The position numbers and the translations under genes are program-made. The notes under the pieces are model-generated. The model was given only the letters and a program-made list of their open reading frames with translations, was not told the origin of the DNA and ran no database searches. From Comamonadaceae bacterium (GTDB lineage: Bacteria; Pseudomonadota; Gammaproteobacteria; Burkholderiales; Burkholderiaceae_C), in NCBI GenBank assembly GCA_947374505.1, contig CANCCE010000064.1, forward strand, positions 1 to 12,809: a stretch of DNA of 12,809 nucleotides. Reading direction: 5' to 3'. This document shows, piece after piece, positions 1 through 6,315 of this stretch (its first letter is position 1; every line of letters starts with the position of its first letter).

Positions 1-74
1 GCGAGACTCGAACTCGCACAGCTTTCGCCACTACCCCCTCAAGATAGCGTGTCTACCAATTTCACCACGACCGC
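1..74 (-). tRNA. tRNA-Leu (anticodon GAG), 3' end cut by window edge
   Basis: Read on the minus strand, this folds as a tRNA. The acceptor 5' arm is GCGGTCG (74-68), the D stem is GTG/CAC around a loop with TTGGTAGA, and the anticodon stem CTATC/GGTAG holds loop TTGAGGG, giving anticodon GAG. A long variable arm, as in leucine tRNAs, is followed by a T arm GCGAG-TTCGAGT-CTCGC. The 3' acceptor strand and any CCA lie beyond position 1. The tRNA decodes CUC and CUU. It lies downstream of secG on the same strand, an arrangement commonly followed by the nuo operon in betaproteobacteria (established knowledge; nuo is not in the window). Confidence 0.93.
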
Positions 75-82
75 GGTTTTTT

Positions 83-128
83 CTGTCTGGACGCATGAGG
101 AAAACCGAAGGTTTGGCTTTCCAGACAG
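83..128 (-). other. Stem-loop with UUCG tetraloop just upstream of tRNA-Leu
   Basis: On the minus strand a perfect 9-bp stem CTGTCTGGA/TCCAGACAG (128-120 with 91-83) encloses a second hairpin, AAACC-TTC-GGTTT (114-102). Its apex reads C-TTCG-G, the extra-stable tetraloop. The outer stem ends only 8 nt before the tRNA 5' end. The inner hairpin is followed by just TTTT, so it is a weak terminator at most. A role in 5' processing of the tRNA precursor, or in separating it from secG transcription, is inference. Confidence 0.5.
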
Positions 129-134
129 TCTCAG

Positions 135-163
135 AGTTTACCCTGAAAAATCCCCTGTTTCAG
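135..163 (-). promoter_or_regulatory. Possible sigma-70 promoter for tRNA-Leu
   Basis: On the minus strand CTGAAA (163-158; 4 of 6 to TTGACA) is followed after 17 bp by TAAACT (140-135; 4 of 6 to TATAAT). A start about 7 nt further on would fall near 128, at the foot of the stem-loop before the tRNA. The match is weak, and the tRNA may instead be transcribed from secG. Confidence 0.25.
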
Positions 164-186
164 CTGGCGACTTCCAGCGCTGAGGC

Positions 187-591
187 TTATTTCGTCGGAA
201 TTTGACCTGCGCCGGGTGTGACCGTGGCTGGCGGCACGCTGGCATCGCTGCTGGCAGCGGTTGGTGCTGACGTGCCAGGAATCTGGCCAGCGCCCGGTGC
301 AACTGGAACGACCACAGCAGTGCCCTCAAGCACGCTGGAGCCAGGGCTGGCTTTTGGACCGCCAAAGTAAGCCAGTGCCAATGTCGACACGAAGAAAATA
401 GCCGCCAGAATAGCCGTGCTGCGTGACATGAAATTGGCACTGCCGCTGGCACCAAACAAGCTGCCTGAACCGCCGCTGCCAAAAGCTGCGCCCATGTCAG
501 CACCTTTGCCGTGCTGAACCAAAATCAGACCAATCATGATGAGGGCTGTCAACATCTGCACGGCCAAGACAACGGTCAATAGAACATTCAT
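187..591 (-). CDS. secG: Protein translocase subunit SecG
   Basis: SecG is the small inner-membrane subunit of the SecYEG translocon and assists SecA-driven protein export. The 134-residue product has the family layout: membrane segment 1 at about residues 3-25, then the conserved HGKGADMGAAFGSG-type cytoplasmic loop (residues 27-55, Gly- and Ser-rich, ending in the LFGASGSANF motif), then membrane segment 2 at about 58-78. A Pro/Ala/Thr-rich tail of some 55 residues follows and contains the heptad PGAGQIP twice. The start is supported by GGGGAG five bases upstream. It follows tpiA after 49 bp on the same strand and precedes tRNA-Leu, so co-transcription with tpiA is likely. The long low-complexity tail is typical of beta- and gammaproteobacterial SecG proteins. 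Confidence 0.95.
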   Translation of the reverse strand: MNVLLTVVLAVQMLTALIMIGLILVQHGKGADMGAAFGSGGSGSLFGASGSANFMSRSTAILAAIFFVSTLALAYFGGPKASPGSSVLEGTAVVVPVAPGAGQIPGTSAPTAASSDASVPPATVTPGAGQIPTK

Positions 592-640
592 AAAAACTCC
601 CCAATTCTTAAAATCTTAAAAAATCAACAATGCCGCCTGT

Positions 641-1396
641 TCAGGAGGCCGCAGAAATAATGCTCAAAAAGTCCGCTGCCTTGAGCGCTGCGCCACCGAT
701 CAGGCCACCATCGATATCAGGCTGCGCCAGCAATGAAGCAGCATTCGCCGCATTCATGCTGCCGCCATAAATAATCTTCACACGGCTGGCATGCGCGGTG
801 GCTGCGGCCAGCTGTGCACGGAGTACCGCGTGGACGGTTTGGGCTTCTTCCGGGCTGGCAGTTTTACCAGTACCAATCGCCCACACCGGCTCATAGGCCA
901 GCACAATTTCGCTGATGCAATGGCCATTGGCCTGAATCACGGCCGCCAATTGGCGCTTCACGACTTCGGTAGTTTGGCCAGCTTCACGCTCAGCCAAGGT
1001 CTCACCCACGCAGACAATCGGCGTGATGCCGACAGCCAAGGCTTGTTGCGCTTTTGCTGCCACCAAGGCATCTGTCTCACCGTGGTACTGACGTCGCTCA
1101 GAATGGCCGACGATGGCGTAACGGCAAGCAAAATCTTTCAGCATGGTCGCGCTGACTTCGCCCGTGAAGGCGCCTGCGGGTTGGCTTGAGATATCTTGCG
1201 CACCCAATGCCACCGCAGCCAAGGCCGGAGTGGCTGCGGCCAAGGCCTGAAATTGCGCAAAATACGGCGCAGGTATGCACACCGCCACATCACAAGGCAA
1301 GGCCTGCGGCAAGCCGCTGGCCAATGCCCTTAACAGCGCTTCGTTGGCAGTCAGGCTGCCATTCATTTTCCAGTTACCGGCAATCAGTTTTGTCAT
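641..1396 (-). CDS. tpiA: Triosephosphate isomerase
   Basis: TpiA interconverts dihydroxyacetone phosphate and glyceraldehyde 3-phosphate in glycolysis and gluconeogenesis, in the cytoplasm. From the ATG at 1396 the product is 251 residues, the usual length. Visible motifs are GNWKMNG (Asn8 and catalytic Lys10), GHSERR (catalytic electrophile His98), AYEPVWAIGTGK (catalytic base Glu169) and the phosphate-binding GGSM near the C-terminus, so the enzyme looks intact. The frame can be extended two codons to a TTG at 1402. The ATG is preferred because the GCGAG ribosome-binding sequence lies seven bases before it and almost touches the TTG. The gene starts 15 bp after the stop of the oxidoreductase gene, so its ribosome-binding site sits in that tiny gap and translation may be coupled. 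Confidence 0.97.
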   Translation of the reverse strand: MTKLIAGNWKMNGSLTANEALLRALASGLPQALPCDVAVCIPAPYFAQFQALAAATPALAAVALGAQDISSQPAGAFTGEVSATMLKDFACRYAIVGHSERRQYHGETDALVAAKAQQALAVGITPIVCVGETLAEREAGQTTEVVKRQLAAVIQANGHCISEIVLAYEPVWAIGTGKTASPEEAQTVHAVLRAQLAAATAHASRVKIIYGGSMNAANAASLLAQPDIDGGLIGGAALKAADFLSIISAAS

Positions 1397-1411
1397 GGCC
1401 AAACTCGCTGA

Positions 1412-2398
1412 TTACCAGGTTAAAACAATCTTGCCAACATGCTGATTCGACTCCATCAACGTGTGTGCTTTGGCCGCATCTTCAGCCGCAAATACTTTGT
1501 AAATCACGGGCTTGATCGCCGCATTTTCTATCAGTGGCCAGACCTTGGCGCGCAACGCTACAGCAATCGCCGTCTTGAAATCCAACGCACGCGGACGCAA
1601 GGTCGAACCGGTGATGGTCAAACGCTTGCGCAGCACCATGCCGGCATTGAACTCAGCCTTGACGCCGCCCTGCACGGCAATGATCACCAAGCGGCCGTCT
1701 TCAGCCAGGCACTCAACTTCACGCGCCACATAACTGCCGGCGACCATGTCAAGAATGACATTCACGCCTTTGCCATCGGTGAGACGTTTGGCTTCCTGCG
1801 AAAAATCAGCCGTCTTGTAGTTGATCGCATGGTCTGCGCCCAAAGCGATGCAAGCGGCGCATTTTTCGTCGCTGCCAGCGGTTGCAATCACCTTAGCCCC
1901 CAGCGCCTTGGCCATCTGAATCGCCGTCACGCCGATGCCGCTGGTGCCACCCTGAATCAACAAGGTTTCACCCGCCTGCAAACGGGCCCGGTCAAAGACG
2001 TTGCTCCAGACCGTGAAAAACGTCTCCGGCAAAGTCGCCGCTTCGATGTCACTCAGGCCCGCAGGCACAGGCAGACACTGGCCGACAGGCGCCACGCACA
2101 ACTCGGCATAGCCGCCGCCCGCCACCAAGGCACAGACGCGGTCACCTAATTTGAAACCCGCTGCTGACATTGCTGTGGCATCGCCGGCCACAATCTCGCC
2201 TGCGACTTCCAGGCCGGGAATATCAGAGGCACCCGGCGGTACCGGGTAATTGCCGGTGCGCTGCAAAACATCCGGGCGATTGATCCCGCTGGCCTTGACG
2301 CGAATCAACACCTCGCCAGCACCCGCGACAGGGTCCGGACGGGTGCCTATACGCAGCACTTCAGGCGCGCCGTAGACAGTGATTTCAACAGCTTTCAT
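1412..2398 (-). CDS. NAD(P)H quinone oxidoreductase, PIG3-type (zinc-free MDR superfamily)
   Basis: This is a member of the medium-chain dehydrogenase/reductase superfamily, quinone oxidoreductase branch (the group related to human PIG3/TP53I3), 328 residues. The N-terminal GroES-like domain (about 1-115) carries the GEVLIRV and SGINRPDVLQR-GNYPVPPGAS segments typical of the PIG3 group. The Rossmann domain has the NAD(P)H-binding AXXGXXG-like motif GGTSGIGVTAIQMAKALG at about 150-168. The catalytic and structural zinc ligands of true alcohol dehydrogenases are absent. The likely reaction is NAD(P)H-dependent reduction of quinones or reactive carbonyls; the true substrate cannot be read from the sequence. 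A TGGAG ribosome-binding site lies nine bases before the start. The gene is placed between pnp and tpiA on the same strand, with no functional link evident beyond shared transcription. Confidence 0.9.
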   Translation of the reverse strand: MKAVEITVYGAPEVLRIGTRPDPVAGAGEVLIRVKASGINRPDVLQRTGNYPVPPGASDIPGLEVAGEIVAGDATAMSAAGFKLGDRVCALVAGGGYAELCVAPVGQCLPVPAGLSDIEAATLPETFFTVWSNVFDRARLQAGETLLIQGGTSGIGVTAIQMAKALGAKVIATAGSDEKCAACIALGADHAINYKTADFSQEAKRLTDGKGVNVILDMVAGSYVAREVECLAEDGRLVIIAVQGGVKAEFNAGMVLRKRLTITGSTLRPRALDFKTAIAVALRAKVWPLIENAAIKPVIYKVFAAEDAAKAHTLMESNQHVGKIVLTW

Positions 2399-2425
2399 TG
2401 ATACAACTCCAGTTGATTTTGTGGG

Positions 2426-2453
2426 CTGCCAAGCCTTTTTACAACCTTGGCAG
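2426..2453 (-). other. Stem-loop in the pnp to oxidoreductase gap
   Basis: A perfect 8-bp inverted repeat, CTGCCAAG/CTTGGCAG, encloses a 12-nt loop. It lies 29 bp beyond the pnp stop codon and 27 bp before the next start. No T tract follows on the minus strand, so it is not a canonical intrinsic terminator. It could protect the 3' end of the pnp message or mark a processing site (inference). Confidence 0.4.
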
Positions 2454-2482
2454 TAACCGGTTCAATCGCAGAATGACAGGCT

Positions 2483-4600
2483 TTAGCCTTGGTCGTTCTG
2501 TTGGCCTGGACGCTCGATGAGGGCCTTCATGGACAGCTTGACGCGACCTTTTTCGTCGGTTTCCATGACCTTGACGCGAACGATCTGACCTTCTTTGAGG
2601 TAGTCAGACACGCGCTCAACACGCTCGTGAGCGATCTGGCTGATGTGCAGCAAACCGTCTTTGCCTGGCAGCAGGTTGATCAGTGCGCCGAAGTCCAGAA
2701 TCTTGGTGATCGGGCCTTCGTAGATCTTGCCGATTTCGACTTCAGCGGTGATCTCAGCGATGCGGCGCTTGGCTTCGTCAGCCTTGGCGCTGTCGTTTGA
2801 CGCGATCGTGATGGTGCCGTCTTCTGCAATGTTGATCTGTGTGCCGGTTTCTTCAGTCAGCGCGCGGATGACAGCGCCGCCCTTGCCGATCACGTCACGG
2901 ATTTTTTCCGGATTGATCTTCATGACGTAAAGACGTGGCGCGAAGTCAGACACTTCGGTCTTGGCTTCGCCCATGGCTTCTTGCATTTTGCCCAAAATGT
3001 GCATGCGGGCTTCTTTGGCCTGAGCCAGCGCAACCTGCATGATTTCTTTGGTGATGCCCTGGATTTTGATGTCCATCTGCAGCGCGGTGATGCCGTTGGT
3101 GGTACCGGCCACTTTGAAGTCCATGTCGCCCAGATGATCTTCATCACCCAAAATGTCGGTCAGCACGGCGAAGCGGTTGTCTTCTTTGATCAGACCCATG
3201 GCGATACCCGCCACGTGGGCTTTCATCGGCACGCCAGCGTCCATCAATGACAGGCAGCCGCCGCAAACAGAAGCCATCGACGACGAGCCATTGGACTCCG
3301 TGATTTCAGACACAACACGCATGGTGTACGGGAATTCTTCTTTGCTTGGCAGGACAGCAATCAACGCCCGCTTAGCCAGACGGCCATGGCCGATTTCACG
3401 ACGCTTTGGCGAACCCACACGACCCGTTTCGCCAGTGGCGAACGGAGGCATGTTGTAGTGCAGCATGAAGCGGTCTTCGTAGTCACCGGACAAGGCGTCG
3501 ATGCGCTGTGCATCACGCTCGGTGCCCAAGGTGGTGACCACCAGCGCCTGGGTTTCGCCACGTGTGAACAAGGCAGAACCGTGGGTGCGCGGCAGCACGC
3601 TGTTGCGGATTTCAATCGCGCGAACGGTGCGTGTGTCACGGCCGTCAATGCGCGGCTCACCGGCCAGAATCTGGCTGCGAACAATCTTTGCTTCGATGTC
3701 GAACAGCATGCCTTCAACGGTGACGCTGTCGAATGCCACGCCGTCAGCCTTGAGCGCGGCCATGACGTCAGTCGTCACCACGCGGCAAGCTTGTGTACGG
3801 GCTTGCTTGGTGCGAATTTGGTAAGCTGCTTCGAGTTTGGCCGCAGCCAGCTCATTGACCTTGGCGATCAAAGGCAAGTCTTTGGCGGGGGCTTCCCAAG
3901 CCCAGACGGGTTTGCCAGCGTCACGCACGAGTTCGTGAATAGCGTTGATGGCGATGTTACCCTGCTCATGGCCATAGACCACAGCGCCGAGCATGATTTC
4001 TTCGGACAGTTGCTGGGCTTCTGACTCGACCATCAGCACAGCGGCTTCGGTACCGGCCACCACCAGTTCCATTTTCGAATCTTTGAGTTGGGTCTTGCCT
4101 GGATTGAGTACGTACTGGCCGTCGATGTAAGCCACGCGAGCAGCGCCGATCGGGCCGTTGAAAGGAATGCCGGAAATCGACAGCGCAGCGCTCGAAGCGA
4201 TCAACGCAGGAATGTCGCCTTCAACCTCAGGGTTCAAGGACAACACGTGGATGACCACCTGCACTTCATTGAAGAAGCCTTCAGGGAACAGCGGACGGAT
4301 CGGACGATCGATCAGGCGCGAAGTCAGGGTTTCGAATTCGCTAGGGCGACCTTCGCGCTTGAAGAAACTGCCGGGAATACGACCCGCTGCGTAAGTTTTC
4401 TCAAGGTAATCGACGGTCAACGGGAAGAAGTCTTGACCGGGCTTGGCTACGGTTTTAGCCACCACGGTGGCCAGCACAACGGTGCCGTCCATGTCGACCA
4501 ACACAGCGCCGCTGGCTTGACGGGCCATTTCACCGGTTTCCATCGTGACCTTGTGCTGGCCCCATTGGAAAGTTTTGCTGACTTTATTGAAAATGCTCAT
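2483..4600 (-). CDS. pnp: Polynucleotide phosphorylase (PNPase)
   Basis: PNPase is the phosphorolytic 3'-to-5' exoribonuclease of the RNA degradosome. It releases nucleoside diphosphates and can add tails in reverse. The 705-residue product has the full order: first RNase PH-like domain, the alpha-helical linker, a second RNase PH-like domain containing the FFKREGRPSE-type and GSPKRREIGHGRLAKRAL segments, a KH domain with GKGG at 572-575, and a C-terminal S1 domain (about 632-702) with the conserved GKDGLLHISQI segment. The start at 4600 gives the family N-terminus MSIFNKVSKTFQWG and has GGAGC seven bases upstream. The reading frame stays open to 4702, but those 34 codons run through the structured leader and are not family sequence. 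It follows rpsO, as in most proteobacteria. A terminator with presumed read-through and a long hairpin in the leader suggest RNase III-dependent autoregulation. Confidence 0.98.
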   Translation of the reverse strand: MSIFNKVSKTFQWGQHKVTMETGEMARQASGAVLVDMDGTVVLATVVAKTVAKPGQDFFPLTVDYLEKTYAAGRIPGSFFKREGRPSEFETLTSRLIDRPIRPLFPEGFFNEVQVVIHVLSLNPEVEGDIPALIASSAALSISGIPFNGPIGAARVAYIDGQYVLNPGKTQLKDSKMELVVAGTEAAVLMVESEAQQLSEEIMLGAVVYGHEQGNIAINAIHELVRDAGKPVWAWEAPAKDLPLIAKVNELAAAKLEAAYQIRTKQARTQACRVVTTDVMAALKADGVAFDSVTVEGMLFDIEAKIVRSQILAGEPRIDGRDTRTVRAIEIRNSVLPRTHGSALFTRGETQALVVTTLGTERDAQRIDALSGDYEDRFMLHYNMPPFATGETGRVGSPKRREIGHGRLAKRALIAVLPSKEEFPYTMRVVSEITESNGSSSMASVCGGCLSLMDAGVPMKAHVAGIAMGLIKEDNRFAVLTDILGDEDHLGDMDFKVAGTTNGITALQMDIKIQGITKEIMQVALAQAKEARMHILGKMQEAMGEAKTEVSDFAPRLYVMKINPEKIRDVIGKGGAVIRALTEETGTQINIAEDGTITIASNDSAKADEAKRRIAEITAEVEIGKIYEGPITKILDFGALINLLPGKDGLLHISQIAHERVERVSDYLKEGQIVRVKVMETDEKGRVKLSMKALIERPGQQNDQG

Positions 4601-4622
4601 TGTTTTGCTCCATGTAAAAGAG

Positions 4623-4638
4623 TTGCATGAGGCTGCAA
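4623..4638 (-). other. Small hairpin in the pnp leader near the start codon
   Basis: TTGCA/TGCAA is a 5-bp inverted repeat with a 6-nt loop, ending about 23 nt before the pnp start codon. It lies between the long leader hairpin and the ribosome-binding site. Enterobacterial pnp leaders also carry a second stem-loop here, but the short stem makes this only suggestive. Confidence 0.3.
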
Positions 4639-4674
4639 CCTGGGGCCCGGAGCGGGGCTGGCTGAACACGATGC

Positions 4675-4730
4675 CATTCCACAAAATGCCTGAAAAAAAC
4701 ATCCAGTTTCAGGTCTTTTCTTGTGGAATG
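4675..4730 (-). promoter_or_regulatory. Long leader hairpin of pnp, candidate RNase III site
   Basis: On the minus strand a perfect 10-bp stem CATTCCACAA/TTGTGGAATG (4730-4721 with 4684-4675) can be extended by a G-U and an A-U pair. After an internal loop it is capped by a second 7-bp stem, CCTGAAA/TTTCAGG (4713-4707 with 4695-4689). It ends about 75 nt before the pnp start. In E. coli the rpsO-pnp gap holds a long hairpin cut by RNase III roughly 80 nt before pnp, after which PNPase represses its own message (established knowledge). The matching place, size and context make the same role likely here. Confidence 0.65.
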
Positions 4731-4765
4731 ACACAGCGCGTGCTCGTTTTGCCTTGCTCCGAAGT

Positions 4766-4800
4766 AAAAAACGCCTGAGCTAGTGAACTAACTCAGGCGC
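4766..4800 (-). terminator. Intrinsic terminator after rpsO
   Basis: On the minus strand a 12-bp stem with one G-T pair, CGCCTGAGTTAG/CTAGCTCAGGCG (4799-4788 with 4783-4772), has a 4-nt loop and is followed directly by six T. It begins about 20 nt after the rpsO stop codon. As pnp follows with no strong promoter in view, partial read-through, as in the E. coli rpsO-pnp operon, is likely. Confidence 0.9.
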
Positions 4801-4819
4801 TCTTAAAGTTTCTTAGCGA

Positions 4820-5086
4820 TTACTTGCGCAGGCCAAGTTTGGCGATCAGTGCAACGTAACGACCAGCGTCTTTGGACTTCAGGTAGTCCAGCAGTTTGCG
4901 GCGACGGCTGACCATACGCAACAGACCACGGCGACCGTGGTGGTCTTTGGCGTGGGTTTTGAAGTGAGGCATCAATTCATTGATGCGGCCAGTCAACAGA
5001 GCGACTTGGACTTCCGGGCTGCCGGTATCGCCAGCTTGGCGTGCATTGGCTTGAACAATGTCAGCCTTGATCGATTTTGCAATCAT
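4820..5086 (-). CDS. rpsO: 30S ribosomal protein S15
   Basis: S15 is a primary binding protein of the 30S subunit that binds the central domain of 16S rRNA. The 88-residue length is standard, and the conserved core is present: DTGSPEVQVALLTGRINEL (residues 20-38), then the HAKDHHGRRGLL segment with the RNA-contacting His and Asp residues, then MVSRRRKLLDYLK and the basic C-terminus. An AAGGA ribosome-binding site precedes the ATG. The gene is followed by an intrinsic terminator and then by pnp on the same strand. The 124-bp gap upstream holds a candidate promoter and alternative hairpins, which may allow S15 to regulate its own translation as known in E. coli. Confidence 0.98.
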   Translation of the reverse strand: MIAKSIKADIVQANARQAGDTGSPEVQVALLTGRINELMPHFKTHAKDHHGRRGLLRMVSRRRKLLDYLKSKDAGRYVALIAKLGLRK

Positions 5087-5115
5087 GGGTTTTCCTTAAG
5101 AACTTGCGAACGAAG

Positions 5116-5134
5116 CAGTGTTCCCACTGTGGGA
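5116..5134 (-). promoter_or_regulatory. Alternative hairpins in the rpsO leader, candidate S15 autoregulatory element
   Basis: On the minus strand two overlapping hairpins compete: TCCCA/TGGGA with loop CAG (5134-5122), and CAGTG/CACTG capped by GGAA, a GNRA tetraloop (5129-5116). Both use bases 5122-5129, so only one can form at a time. They lie 30-48 nt before the rpsO start. S15 messengers in several bacterial groups carry S15-binding switch structures. The role here is inference from position and the competing folds. Confidence 0.35.
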
Positions 5135-5209
5135 GTTGACCGCTAAACGCCGTGTTTCTTCGCTGATTCAACACGCGGATAAGACGTAGCTAAAGCAGCA
5201 AAGCCTTGG

Positions 5210-5215
5210 ATTATA
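5210..5215 (-). promoter_or_regulatory. Candidate -10 element of the rpsO-pnp promoter
   Basis: The minus strand reads TATAAT exactly, overlapping the TAA stop codon of tsaD. It lies in the 124-bp gap before rpsO, so a start near 5203 would give a leader of about 115 nt. No good -35 hexamer is found at 16-19 bp upstream (CGAGAT at 17 bp), so the promoter call rests on the -10 match and position only. Confidence 0.4.
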
Positions 5216-6257
5216 GCCCAGGGTTCGGGCTGATCTCGGCCAACGGCCAGCGCGGCTTGACATCGAAGGTATAAGCCGTCTGCAGGTTCTCAAGCCCAGC
5301 TTGCAGGCGCATGCCGGCCGCCAATGCAATCATGGCGCCGTTGTCGGTGCACAAATGCAGCTCGGGGTAATGCACGCGAATGCCGCGCTGGCGGCAAACC
5401 GCATTGAGCTGGCGCCGCAGCTCTGCATTGGCACCCACGCCACCGGCCACCACCAAACGCTTGAGCCCGGTCTGAACCATGGCACGCATGGATTTCTTGA
5501 GCAGCACCTCGACAATGGCAGCCTGAGTGGAGGCTGCCAGATCAGCTTTTCGACTCTCCAACTCCTCGCCCAACTTCTTGGCCTGCGTCAGCACGGCGGT
5601 TTTCAGGCCGGAGAAAGAAAAGTCCAAATCCCCGCTGTGCAACAAAGGACGGGGTAATTTAAAGGCCGCAGGGTCGCCCTGCTCTGCCAACTTGGCCAAA
5701 TGCGGCCCACCTGGGTAAGGCAAGCCCATCAGCTTGGCGGATTTGTCAAAGGCTTCACCGGCCGCGTCGTCAATGCTTTCGCCCAGCAGCTCGTAACTGC
5801 CGACGCGGTCAACCTGCATCAGTTGCGTGTGACCACCCGAAACCAGCAGCGCTACAAACGGAAATTCCGGCGGGTCGGCACTCAAAAAAGGCGACAGCAA
5901 ATGCCCCTCCAGATGATGCACACCCATCACCGGCTTGGCCAAACTGGCGGCCAGCGAACAGGCCACACCGGCACCCACCAACAAAGCGCCCGCCAACCCC
6001 GGCCCGCGGGTGTAAGCCACCACATCCACCTGCGGCAAGGTGCAGCCGGCCTGACCCATGACCTCGGCGATCAACGGCAGCACGCGGCGAATATGGTCGC
6101 GACTGGCCAGCTCCGGCACCACGCCGCCATAAGCCTGATGCATCTCGATCTGGCTGTGCAGGGCGTGGGACAGCAGCACCGGCACGCCGGCACCCGACGT
6201 GTCGACCAGCGCCACGCCGGTTTCGTCACAACTTGATTCAATTCCTAGTACGAGCAT
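5211..6257 (-). CDS. tsaD: tRNA N6-adenosine threonylcarbamoyltransferase
   Basis: TsaD (formerly YgjD/Gcp, Kae1 family) transfers the threonylcarbamoyl group to A37 of ANN-decoding tRNAs, together with TsaB, TsaE and TsaC. The 348-residue product has the family N-terminus LGIESSCDETGVALVD. It also has the metal-binding HHLEGH motif (His115 and His119), the nucleotide-binding LLVSGGHTQLM (about 138-147), DDAAGEAFDKSAKLMGLPYPGG, FSFSGLKTAV, GGVGANAELR and DNGAMIALAAG, all of them intact. Its start is only 58 bp from the divergent nasT start, so their promoters must overlap or lie inside the genes; no strong ribosome-binding site is visible before the ATG. Its stop codon overlaps a TATAAT that may serve rpsO. 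It is the last minus-strand gene before the switch to the nitrate operon. Confidence 0.97.
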   Translation of the reverse strand: MLVLGIESSCDETGVALVDTSGAGVPVLLSHALHSQIEMHQAYGGVVPELASRDHIRRVLPLIAEVMGQAGCTLPQVDVVAYTRGPGLAGALLVGAGVACSLAASLAKPVMGVHHLEGHLLSPFLSADPPEFPFVALLVSGGHTQLMQVDRVGSYELLGESIDDAAGEAFDKSAKLMGLPYPGGPHLAKLAEQGDPAAFKLPRPLLHSGDLDFSFSGLKTAVLTQAKKLGEELESRKADLAASTQAAIVEVLLKKSMRAMVQTGLKRLVVAGGVGANAELRRQLNAVCRQRGIRVHYPELHLCTDNGAMIALAAGMRLQAGLENLQTAYTFDVKPRWPLAEISPNPGL

Positions 6258-6315
6258 GGCGTGAGTTTACGAGGCTGACGATGGTCCCTGGCTTGAATAT
6301 TGCAAAATCACGGCC

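Noticed and set aside
592..640. Search for a terminator or promoter between tpiA and secG.
   Set aside because: The stretch is A/T-rich but shows no convincing hairpin with a T tract and no clear promoter hexamers.
3386..4024. 212-codon plus-strand open frame opposite pnp.
   Set aside because: It is the antisense shadow of a well-conserved gene with biased codon use; there is no ribosome-binding site and no family resemblance. The same applies to 1439-2149, 4088-4630 and 5700-6236.
4601..4702. In-frame extension of pnp by 34 codons.
   Set aside because: It crosses into the structured leader, bears no resemblance to PNPase, and the start at 4600 has a good ribosome-binding site.
6258..6315. 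Search for a shared divergent promoter between tsaD and nasT.
   Set aside because: No -35/-10 pair of acceptable quality and spacing was found on either strand in these 58 bp.
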